A stretch of DNA of 64,000 nt, taken from the NCBI GenBank assembly GCA_000711775.1, contig ARYC01000463.1, forward strand, positions 62,001 to 126,000, written 5' to 3'. Made by a program: the position numbers and the translations under genes. Below the pieces are notes generated by a model. It did not search any database. It had not been told where the DNA came from and saw only the letters and a program-made list of their open reading frames with translations. This document shows positions 1-9,619 of this stretch, piece after piece. This stretch comes from Oxytricha trifallax. Taxonomy: Eukaryota > Ciliophora > Spirotrichea > Sporadotrichida > Oxytrichidae. The first letter of the stretch is position 1, and every line of letters starts with the position of its first letter.

Positions 1-665
1 TGTTGTGGGTCTTTATTTAACTCCAGTAGAATTCAATTCTATAAAATTAAGGGCTTAAAGTAACATTGTATGCAGGAGTAATGTTTAGCTCTTCATAAGC
101 TTTCTTAAACTCCTTAGTCTTATGAACTGAGAGGTTGTAAACAAACAGGATGATCCCTTAATCGATGTATTTATCACTCAGCTTATGGGAACTCTGTGTA
201 ATACTCTCGCTTAATAGAGCGAGGATGAATGACATAAATTTCTATAACTTAATCTTCACTGATAAAAGCTAAAATTCCTTGGGTGACAACCATTACTTTT
301 TAGTCATATACTTCTATATTATCATACTTATTATACCAAGACTTATTAATAATGGTGTTGAAGGTAAACACAGCTTCATCATTTTGTATGAACTTAATGT
401 TATTTTCAATAGCCGTCTTCTGCATTTAATAATATATATAGTTTAAATTATTACTATAAAACGGCACTGTAAAATCAATCACTCTCTTCACTCTGTTGAC
501 AGTCTTGAAAGTAATACCATTTCTTCTATAAATATTATCTATATTCTAAGGCGAGATACGCATCTCAGGAAAATTGCGATGAAACATTACAGCTTGTTAG
601 TCCAGTGGAAAGTTTGCCCAGTACTTTTGAGTCTTAGAATCTAGTCAATATGGGTCTGAGAGAAC
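1..665 (-). pseudogene. Decayed Tc1/mariner-type transposase (3' end cut by window edge)
   Basis: Reading the minus strand with TAA/TAG as Gln gives a DDE-type transposase of the IS630/Tc1/mariner superfamily. A helix-turn-helix-like region is followed by NDEAVFTF (first catalytic Asp), FVYNLSVHKT (usually D-N-x-x-x-H, here Tyr replaces the second Asp) and YRIEFYWSQIK (the usual NPIE...W block with Glu kept). The frame shifts once between about 170 and 205, and an in-frame TGA lies near 650, so this copy is dead. In hypotrich germlines this superfamily includes the TBE transposases; I cannot tell whether this is a TBE copy because its terminal repeats are not in view. It directly abuts a foldback element. 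Confidence 0.75.
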
Positions 666-750
666 TTTTATTTTCTTGCTGGATGTTTTCAAGTGCCAGA
701 ACTAAAATGCTAAACAGCTTACAAACAATTATACCTAACTGTCGAGGCAC

Positions 751-1303
751 TTAGCTAAAATAGCATATTTTGAGTAAATTAATTAAGCAAATCAAGATTA
801 AACATTTTTCTATATTTATATTAATATCTTTATATTTTTAGGTACTCTACTGTATTTGAGCTGTTTTGCGGTATAGTACCTTAATAGTATTAATTAAAAA
901 ATGAATTTAATTTAAATGCTATAGTTAATGGTGAAATAATTTCTCTATAAAAAGTAATATATAAAGTAAATAATTTTAATAAATTAGAATAATATATAAT
1001 TTAATATTTGAAGAAACTCTAATCTTTACGTAGAGTTGGAAAATAAGGCAATATTTTTTATTTATTCCCCCCTTGATTTTATAATTAAAAATTATATTAC
1101 ATTTTATAGAGAAATTATTTCACCATTAACTATAGCTTTTAAAATAAATTTATTTTTTAATTAATACTATTAAGGTACTCTACCGCAAAACAGCTCAAAT
1201 ACAGTAGAGTACCTAAAAATACAGAAATATTAATATAAATATAGAGAAATGTGTAATCTTGATTTGCTTAATTAATTTACTCAAAATATGCTACTTTAGC
1301 TAA
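751..1303. mobile_element. Foldback (long inverted repeat) element 1, 553 bp
   Basis: The two halves are near-perfect reverse complements (left arm about 759-1000, right arm about 1100-1295) around an AT-rich centre. Both outer edges carry the palindromic octamer TTAGCTAA (751-758 and 1296-1303), which could be an 8 bp target duplication or simply the tips of the arms. No coding capacity is visible. It looks like a non-autonomous MITE/foldback transposon. It lies just downstream of the broken transposase start. Confidence 0.7.
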
Positions 1304-1786
1304 CTCTTTCACTGGATCTTTGCTATGGCTGTATAATTTAGCACTGATTTGACTTAGTCTATATTAATACTCGAACGATGCCTTAGCTTAAGAAATAAAT
1401 CTAAATATTTATCATAATAAACAGACCCTGAATTTAACTAATTTCTATTTCTCATTTTACAAATTGGCCTAATTTCTCAACTATACCCCAATAAGACCCC
1501 AATTATACTCTACAATCAAAGCGTTTATAAACCTCATTAAGAGGTTTTAGGGTTTTGATTATTGCAGTAAAATGCTTCAATAATTAGTATTCTTATTCGC
1601 TTAAATGTTTTATGAAATTAAAGTATATTATACATTCTTATAATATAAAGAAAATGCGACTTACAATAGGTGATTAGGTTTGCTTTATTAACATATTCTT
1701 CAAAGATTGAACATTTTAAGTTAAATTTATGTAATAATTCTTTTATTCAATTTATTATAACATTTAAGAAACTTAATTGAATTTTT
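1304..1786. other. AT-rich non-coding stretch
   Basis: I see no convincing reading frame, RNA gene or repeat here beyond short A/T runs. The last eight bases (1779-1786, GAATTTTT) form the left target duplication of the next element. Confidence 0.5.
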
Positions 1787-2424
1787 GGGGGGGGGTAACA
1801 CCTGAACCAGTAACTTTTTATCATATTTATACCCTTCTTTAAATCCTCTGAATAAGTGACTAAGGTCAATTAAGGGCCAATAAATCTTAATTAATTATTA
1901 AAATTTACCCTAGACTACTCACTCGGGTCGAAAAGATCAAGTTTATATATAAATTTATCATTTAAATATTCAGTTTTTTTAAAGATTTTTTTTTAAAATA
2001 TTCTCTAAATTTTTTCTTGATTTTTGATTAATATAAGTAGTATAAAATTCAATTCTATCCTTTTGAGGTATGCATAAAAAGATAAAGTGGTATGCCATAT
2101 CCATAATAAATATACCATCCACCTTATCTTTTTATGCATACCTCAAAAGGATAGAATTGAATTGTATACTACTTATATTAATCAAAAATCAAGAAAAAAT
2201 TTAGAGAATATTTTGAAAAAAATCTGTAAAAAAACTGAATATTTAAATGATAAATTTATATATAAACTTGATCTTTTCGACCCGAAGGAGTAGTCTAGGG
2301 TAAATTTTAATAATTAATTAAGATTTATTGGCCCTTAATTGACCTTAGTCACTTATTCAGAGGATTTAAAGAAGGGTATAAATATGATAAAAAGTTACTG
2401 GTTCAGGTGTTGCCCCCCCCCCCC
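1787..2424. mobile_element. Foldback element 2, 638 bp, with G9/C12 ends and 8 bp target duplication
   Basis: An almost perfect palindrome centred near 2095. It starts with a run of nine G (1787-1795) and ends with a run of twelve C (2413-2424). The flanks carry the identical octamer GAATTTTT at 1779-1786 and 2425-2432, as expected for an 8 bp target-site duplication. Arms of about 310 bp differ at only scattered positions, suggesting a young insertion or strong hairpin constraint. A 68-codon frame in the right arm is a by-product of the palindrome. The 8 bp duplication fits several cut-and-paste superfamilies (hAT, P, Merlin); the terminal G tract is not diagnostic to me. Confidence 0.85.
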
Positions 2425-2432
2425 GAATTTTT

Positions 2433-2761
2433 CTATGGAGAAATGAACTTATTTGGACTGCCGAGTCTAGTTCCAGTCACTGATTCAGTCCCAGACCCTG
2501 GACTAGCTTGGCCTTCAAAGTTGGGAGAATTATATGCTGCGTCTCTATTATGAGTAATATATCGAGCACTCATTTTTAATTCGATTGATTTTTTTTTACT
2601 AAAATAAAATTAATACACAATTTATCATAATTTCACTATTATCTCACATCTCACAAATCTTCTCTCGCCTATTAAATTATAGCTATACTTTCTTGTAGCA
2701 TTAATTAAATTTACAAACAAACTCAAGTTCTATACTTTGACACAAAGGAGAAATTAAGCAA
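2433..2761. other. Non-coding stretch before an unidentified gene
   Basis: No gene, RNA or repeat recognised. Slightly more GC-rich around 2455-2520 than its surroundings. Confidence 0.4.
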
Positions 2762-4640
2762 ATGGGGTAACATGCTGAACTTAGTGATCGAAGAGAACAA
2801 ACACAAAGTTCTCATGAAAAGTTTCAGGCAAAAAAGGTCTTAAGAAAACTCAGCTTTACATTCACAGTACAATAGAATATCATATTTCATTTTAAATGCC
2901 CATTCACTGCAATTTTCAATAGATTGCATCAATTTTTGTGAAAGAAAATTAAATAAAATACAACTCAAATGAGGGACATCCATTGAACTCTTTCATGAAG
3001 ATGTAGAATAACATCCAAGTTAACAACACTTAGCAAATTCCTGATGATTGTATAACCTTTATCTTTTTATAATTTCGAAATCCAACGATTTTAAATAAAT
3101 TGGATGATTTAAGCAACAATTACTTGAATATTCTAAGCAAATACGCTTCCTACAACAGTGGAGTAGAAAAACTTAAAAGTAAAACTTAAACAATTAACCA
3201 CAGATTCAACAGGTCAAATGGCTCGTTAGACCCCATAGAAGAGAATCCCTCATTCTATGATAATCAGAAGGCCTCCACTTTGAGAGTCTACAGGAGATTT
3301 GAAATGCAAAATGCTAATTAAAAATAGGATATGAAGAGAGGATAAGTGGACGATAATTTTGAGAAGAAAATTATTGCTAGTCCTAATCATGTTGGCAAGA
3401 GCATTTAGGTTAATCAGGTGAAATATAATTGATAAATAGAAATCATTGTTTATGTAATTTGGTAAAATGAAAATTTTTAATTCATACATTTTTAATCAAA
3501 AGAAACCACCACTGTAAGAATCTTTCGCTATGAGACAAGTTACAGATGAATCTCTAATATCTAAAGTCAAAAGCTAAACTGATATCCTAAGACCACCACA
3601 TCTAAAAATTAACCTTTATATAACTGATAATACTATCAATTATTATTTATAAATGGAATTAGCAAATCTTATATAGATATTTCATTTTAAATCTCTTAAA
3701 CGATGAGAAGATTTTGAACAGAATCAAGTCAGAAGAGATAGTAGAAATGCCACTAAAACATAATGATTCAATAGACGATGATTGTCCAAGTGACACTAGT
3801 GAGACTGTACCAAATGAGGAAAAAGACAGGCTTAATATTAAAAAATTGGAGACCATATTTTTGTCTCCATCAAGATAGACAAAGAAAGTAGAAGTCACAA
3901 CGTTCCAGAACTTTTATGATGAAAATATACTTGATAACAGCGTCATTAATGATCTTAGCATTATTAAGAATGTTAATGGATAGATTGGCAATTTAGTAGG
4001 CGGGTAGTATTAGTAAAATGAAAAATCTATATTTACATATTCTAGGCCCTTAATTAGGGGGATCTTAAGCATTTTTTTTTACAAAAAATGTATTTCCTTA
4101 TATAATAGACCCAGATAGACAATTTGGACATTTCCTTATTCGAAAGCAAGGGTGGTGCGTAAAATAAATAGAGAATGCAGTCTTTCCAAGTGAGCAAACT
4201 GTACAAATCTTAAAAAGTAAGCACCTTATATAAATTAATGTTTTTTTATTAGCCCAATCAATCACACAGATAGTATAGTTACCAGAACTCTAAGCTCTAT
4301 AACAGCAGATCAAACAATGGAATAAAAAACATCAATATTACTGTAAATTTAAATTAAATTTGCTATAAATCATAATTTATCCTTGATAATTTTGAATTAG
4401 AGGTCTTTTGGTAAAATCGATAAATGTGAACAAACTACCTTCTTTCAAAGTGGATGATGAAACTAACTACCCAGCTGGAAGTCACTTCAGCAATTACTTT
4501 TAAATTATTACAATTGCAATATTAAAAAAAGTTCATAAACAACATATAATTTCGTGTAAAAATTACTACAACAGGGCAATTGACAGTTCAAAGATTCAAG
4601 AGCAAGCCAAAGTCTCTACACTTCAATAACTCTCATTAAT
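2762..4640 (+). CDS. Unidentified gene in several MDS blocks
   Basis: I do not recognise this protein. Coding blocks in the plus strand, with TAA/TAG as Gln, are visible at about 2762-2870 (an ATG is available at 2762), 3260-3466, 3690-4020, 4150-4215, 4255-4330, 4425-4510 and 4575-4630. They are separated by AT-rich segments that break the frame. The blocks are rich in Lys, Glu, Asn, Ser and Gln, with an acidic piece around 3750-3830. The composition suggests a largely disordered or coiled protein. Exact block edges and the stop were not resolved, so both ends are approximate. Confidence 0.45.
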
Positions 4641-5021
4641 TTAATTTTAATTAATAGTAATATTTGTAAAGTAATATTATCATGCTTAAACTGCAACATT
4701 GACATTTGAGGAATAACAATGAGAAAAATCTCCCACAATTTTACCAATAATTTTCAGCTATTAAGATTTTAAAATAATTATATATTTTTAAGGATTCTAC
4801 TTTAACTATATTATTTTAGATCGAATTAGTTCCAATGCATATATATCATCTACAGCCTAGAAAAGTTTGAGTTAATTTATTTTAACATAGATATTATTTT
4901 TAGCTTAATTTAAGTAATTAATTGATATAAAATAGAACTTCTAATCTTTCACTATACTAATTAAAAGCATCTCTGCTTTACTATAAACTAAATTATAATA
5001 TAATTTAAAGGCAAATTCGAA

Positions 5022-5835
5022 ATGGATAAATAACTTCGCGGATAAGCTAATTTAGGTTTAGATACTAATAATAATGGAAGTGGAAAGGGAGGTCTAGTAT
5101 TAATTAGGACTAAGGATAATAAAACAATGTAGCTAGAATAGAGAATAGCTTTTTAGAGTTTTCTTCTTCGAAGTATGATTGAGGACAGGCAATAAGAAAA
5201 TATCACCAAAAACATATACATAAATTTATTTCTTGATTTGTGGAAAGAACAAAGCAAAATATACTGAGATTTAATTAATTTTATTAATGAATAGAGTAAT
5301 GAAGATGATGAATAAAATGACGATTAGGAAGTAATCCCTCTACCTCAATTCGATGAGAAAATCCTTCTTAAAGTCTTTGAGTTTATGCGTTATGAATATG
5401 AAAACGAATCACTGCCGGAGCTGCCAAGACCACTTCCTACTGATAGACTATAAGATTCCATGCCATAATGGTTCGCTAATTACATCAATAATGTTGGCTG
5501 TCTGGAAGATGTTTATGATGTTATAGCTGCTGCTAATTACCTAGACATCCCCACTCTTTTGGAAATTAATTTAATAAAAGTCTTTATCTTATAATGATGA
5601 TTTGTTTTCTACACATAATACATAAAGTAATTTGGAATTAGGATGTGCAAAAGTGGGTTCAATGATGAAAAATAAGACAATTCCAGATTTAAGGAAGATG
5701 TTCATTATAACTAACGACTTTACTCCTGAGGAAGAACGCACTATTTTAGAGGGAAAAGCTGATATATGGGGTGATGAAGACGATGAGGGAGATGACTAAG
5801 AATAGACTGTTTAAAATACTCAAAAGCATCGATGA
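5022..5835 (+). CDS. SKP1: SKP1, SCF ubiquitin-ligase adaptor
   Basis: SKP1 links F-box proteins to cullin-1 in SCF ubiquitin ligases. The start at 5022 gives a short Asn/Gly-rich lead, then the BTB/POZ-like fold (FLLRSMIED, VIPLPQFDEKILLKV). After the IESs come the C-terminal F-box-binding helices (AANYLDIPTLLE joined to LGCAKVGSMMKN) and the family tail NDFTPEEER, followed by an acidic end. The stop is TGA at 5833-5835; several in-frame TAA/TAG read as Gln. Two IESs interrupt it (5191-5289 and 5558-5630). The N-terminal lead and the acidic tail are longer than in animal SKP1. No partner gene lies nearby. Confidence 0.92.
5191..5289 (+). other. IES in SKP1 (pointer AATA, 99 bp)
   Basis: AATA occurs at 5191-5194 and 5290-5293 in the same codon phase. 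Removing 99 bp joins RQ to QSNEDDEQ in frame; an in-frame TGA lies inside the segment. The short pointer makes the exact edge less certain. Confidence 0.6.
5558..5630 (+). other. IES in SKP1 (pointer TTTGGAA, 73 bp)
   Basis: TTTGGAA is repeated at 5558-5564 and 5631-5637. Removing one copy and the 66 bp between restores LLE-LGCAKVG, a conserved SKP1 stretch. The left edge lacks GT and the right lacks AG, so it is not an intron. Confidence 0.88.
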
Positions 5836-6002
5836 AAAAATATGGATTTAACAGATAAACTTAATGTATAAAATGTTTTATTAATAATTTATTGTATATT
5901 CTAAATGATTTAAGAAACTATTAACTCTATTCTTTACTTCAAGTCATTGATAAATTCCATAATCAATCAACTTAACTTTATCGTTGAGAATTTATCAATT
6001 TC

Positions 6003-6761
6003 TCACAATTCTTGCTTTTCTGGAGCATCATGAGGCACTTTGAAAGCTTTTTTCAATTCGATTTCAGCAGCTTTCTTTTCATAAGAATATGATTTATTAG
6101 ATTTTATCATAAATTTAAATACATTTGTATATCACCCAAACTAATTAATCGTTTGAAACTATATAATTTTATTATTAATTAAATACATTAATGATTCATC
6201 TCTCTTGAGTCCAAAACTTTCTAATAACTTTCTAAGAGTTCTTAGATCGTATCTGCCAACTCTCACTGTGTCAACTACCTTTCCATTCTTTGATAATTCA
6301 AATCTTGGCTCACCCTCTACATAAAAAATCATTCATTAGGATATTAATGCTTTCATAAAATATTACTTACCTGATAAGTAAATGTCAAGATCTGGGTATC
6401 TGCCACCGTCTTCCTCCAAGAAATACTTAATCTATAACACTCATTAGTTAACCAAAGACGTTTGAAGATATAAATAAGAGTGAAGTTTGATTTTATGGAT
6501 ATAGTGATTCAGAATTTTCCATTTTTTATCGATCCCAATTCAACAACTCAGTAATTATCAATATTTTTGTACTAAACAACTTACATCTGGTATTTTATCT
6601 AGTCCACAATCCTTCTGCAGTCTAAACACAACTCTATCAAAGCTGAAGTTGCTAAGCTCCCCATTAGTATCGTCGATATGTGACCCTTGAACTTATGATA
6701 CGATAAGCAGTGTTGCTACTGCAAAAATTGCCTGGAAAGTTCTATTAGCGACTAGTCTCAT
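6003..6761 (-). CDS. SelM/Sep15-family thioredoxin-like ER protein, Cys form
   Basis: The spliced protein is about 148 residues. It has a signal peptide (start at 6761; hydrophobic FAVATLLIVSQVQG), then the redox region KDCGLDKIPDIKYF, a strand/helix core (YPDLDIYL, RFELSKNGKVV, LRTLRKLLESFGLKRD) and a basic tail ending KQEL. This layout matches selenoprotein M / 15-kDa selenoprotein (ER thioredoxin-fold proteins). Where human SelM has Sec in CGGUQLNRLKEVK, this protein has Cys, and the first Cys of the pair is missing. KQEL resembles a KDEL-type retention signal. Two introns are seen: 6432-6584 and 6317-6370 (both GTAAGT...AG), plus an IES at 6089-6190. Family assignment rests on pattern similarity. 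Confidence 0.72.
6089..6190 (-). other. IES in SelM-like gene (pointer ATGATT, 102 bp)
   Basis: ATGATT is present at 6089-6094 and 6191-6196. Excision joins KRDES to YSYEKKAAEIE in frame. Without it the frame ends at a TGA shortly after ESL. Confidence 0.75.
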
Positions 6762-7192
6762 ATTTTACAAATTAATTAATTAATTGATTCAATAGCTTTA
6801 ATTGTAAATTTAAGATTTTAGCATTTATATATCGTCATTTAAAGATATTTCTTTAATACATTCAAGCTTATCTAGAATCCATTGTAGAGCTAAAATTTCA
6901 AATTAAAATGAAAGCAATGTTTTTTATTTTATTTCTTGAAACTCTTTTCTTATATAATAGGGAGCAACTTAATACAGCTATATTTACAAGTTTATGTTCA
7001 ATTTTAATTAAGAAGACTTAATAATTAATTTCTTAAATTTCAATTTAATAACTTAACTTAATAATAATATATATAAAAAATTTTTAAATAAAAATAATTT
7101 TTATTTTTGTTTTATAAAATTCTCCTTTCCAATTCTTATCAATTAAATACTGTAGTAATTTAATTTAGATATAAATTTCTCTTAAATTAAAT
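6762..7192. other. Intergenic region between divergent genes
   Basis: About 430 bp of AT-rich sequence between the minus-strand SelM-like gene and the plus-strand gene starting at 7193. It would contain both 5' regions, but no specific promoter element stands out. Confidence 0.4.
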
Positions 7193-9591
7193 ATGAGTAC
7201 TTCCACAAAAAACCAATAAAAAGATAATAAAACAAAACCCCATGACCCCTTAACCACTTCCTCTTTCGCTTAAAAAGCAGGTTAAAAATCAGCAATAAAT
7301 TCAAAAACTACTACTGGTTCTACTCAGAATGTTAATTAACAGAAGAATTATAATTCTACTACAACTACTACTTCGGTTTAATAGAAGAAATAATAAGTTT
7401 CTAGTAATTAAGTTAATGCTAATCGAAAATCTGTGAGGCCTGATCAGTAGAAAGCTATAAGTTCCAAAAATTAATTAAATATTTCTATAAATATTATAAT
7501 AAAATTTAACCAATTGGGTCGTTTTATAATTATATTTATTAATTAATAGGATAAAATTGAGTTAGATATGTATTTAATGTAAAAATGTGACTGCTGCTCA
7601 AACAACAAGAAGCACAAAGAGAATAAATGAAGATTTAATAGATATACAGGATGAATAATAAGATGTCGAAGGTCAAAACTATCAAATTGAAAAGAAATCA
7701 ATCATTAGTACAATAATATTAAATTATTATTTTATTAAAAAATTGATTATATAATTATAGCAGATAGGGGAAAGATTCGCAAAATAATTTAGGCACTCCT
7801 AATAGTGTGACAATAAACAATGACATTTCCTCGTCTGCAGGCCCTAAGAACAGTCAATTACTCACTTCCTTCTCAAAGAAGAAAAGCTTTGAGTTGAAGA
7901 GTGAGGAAGATGATGAGGAGTAGCTTGATGATAACCTTTAGCAACAACCTAATGCAGCTGATCATGACTAGGAGGAGGAAGATTTATATAAAGACAATAT
8001 GAATAATATAGCAGATACTGATGGTCAGGATATTGAAGATAAAAGCTAACATGAAGAAGATGAAGATGATTTTCTTCAATTAGAGTAGTAAGTGACTAGT
8101 CATAGAGAAGAGGGTTAAACTCACAAAAGTTCAAGTAATCAACAGTAATTAGTAAAAGATAGGGCTAAAGTTGACGTTTAATACGATGAAGATGAGGAGG
8201 AGAAGTATGAAGAAGAAAATCAAAGTGATAAATAAGAAGACTAGCAGAGAGATACTAAGAATAGTCAACATAAATATTAGCTAAATGACAACTAATTGGA
8301 TGAAGAACAAGCCTAAATGGATCAATCTTAGAATTCAGTTTCTCATCATACATATGACACCGAGGAAAACAATGGGTTATTGTATTAGAGCAATCATGGC
8401 GGCAGTACAACTAAGCAAACAAGAAAGCGAAGACTTTCAAAGGTAGTTGAGGAGCAAAAGCAAATAGTCACTACTGATGCAGGAGCTTACACTCAGCACT
8501 CTAGGGATGTTCACTCAGAGTACAACGACAAACATAACGAGTCTAGGGCATCGTCCAAAAAGGACTTAAAGTCTAATAAGAGTCACAGAATTCACGATTA
8601 ATCTAGGAAATCAAATTAGACTAACAAATCAAAAAAGCATCACACAAAAGTGGAAAACTAATCCCAAGGAGGAGGGAATTCACATAGAAAGTAAAATAAC
8701 TCAAAGCAAATTGCTAAAAGTAAGCACAACGAATCTTTGATATCTTAAAACGATCCCTAGAAGCTGTAGTAAAACTAACTCGAATTTAACGCTTAGCTAT
8801 AAGCTTAAATGATGTAATAAATGATGATGTTCTAATAGATGGGAGGAGTAATGCCATTCTAACAGCAGTTCTAAAATTAATCGCTAAATTCCCCTCAGAC
8901 TTAAGGTGCTTTCAATAACATGATTCCTCCTTAATATAATTAGTTTGGAAACACTATGGGAGGGTATCCAGGGATGAACCCTAATTTTGCCATGCAAAAT
9001 CAGCAATATTACGCACAACAAATGTAAATGAATAACCCTTAGATGTACAATAACTAAGGTATAATGCCCCAAAACCCATAAAACTTCAATGAATAAAGTT
9101 TGAAATAAGTCTAGTAGATCATTAAACAGTAAAAAGAAGCTGGATAGTTGCCACCATAGCTTCAAGAACTTGTAGATCAATAAGATTAGATTAAGAAGTT
9201 AATAGAGTAGATTGAATAGGAAAATTAGTAGATAGAAAGTGAACTTGCTAAACCAGATGAAAATTAAATATCTTAGTCAAATATGGCTGCAGTATAAATC
9301 CATAAGATATTATAAAATTATCTTTGTTAGTTTAAGCAAATAATACCTTATAGTATCTTCCAAATCATGCATTTTTTAGCACTATAATAAGATAAATGCT
9401 GTTTAATTTTAAATCATTTTTTAATAGTTTAAATCTATTAATTTCTTATGTTTTTCTTAAATATACTGTATTTATTTTCCATTAATCATAAGAACCCTAC
9501 TTTAAACTTTATTATACTATCCATTTAGAGAATATTATGTATTTTAAGTAGACCTTCCTCTTTAATAGAAAATAGAAAACCGCAGAAATGA
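7193..9591 (+). CDS. Long Gln/Glu/Asn-rich low-complexity protein, unidentified
   Basis: Starts MSTSTKNQQKD at 7193. The first 100 codons are Ser/Thr/Gln-rich. An acidic segment follows (about 7870-8260, many Asp/Glu), then a basic Ser/His/Lys-rich part (8400-8720), a Met/Gln/Asn-rich stretch (8760-9080) and a final Gln/Glu-rich helix (9090-9260). A probable intron runs 7704-7758 (GTAC...TATAG) and restores the frame. More non-coding sequence lies around 7490-7560. After about 9310 the frame is AT-rich and may be non-coding; the nominal TGA is at 9589. Function unknown; the composition suggests a scaffold or nucleic-acid-associated disordered protein. Confidence 0.7.
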
Positions 9592-9619
9592 GCTGATTCT
9601 ACAGCGCACATAATCAGAA

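Noticed and set aside
2087-2293. 68-codon open frame
   Set aside because: Lies wholly inside the right arm of foldback element 2; the palindrome produces it and nothing resembles a protein domain.
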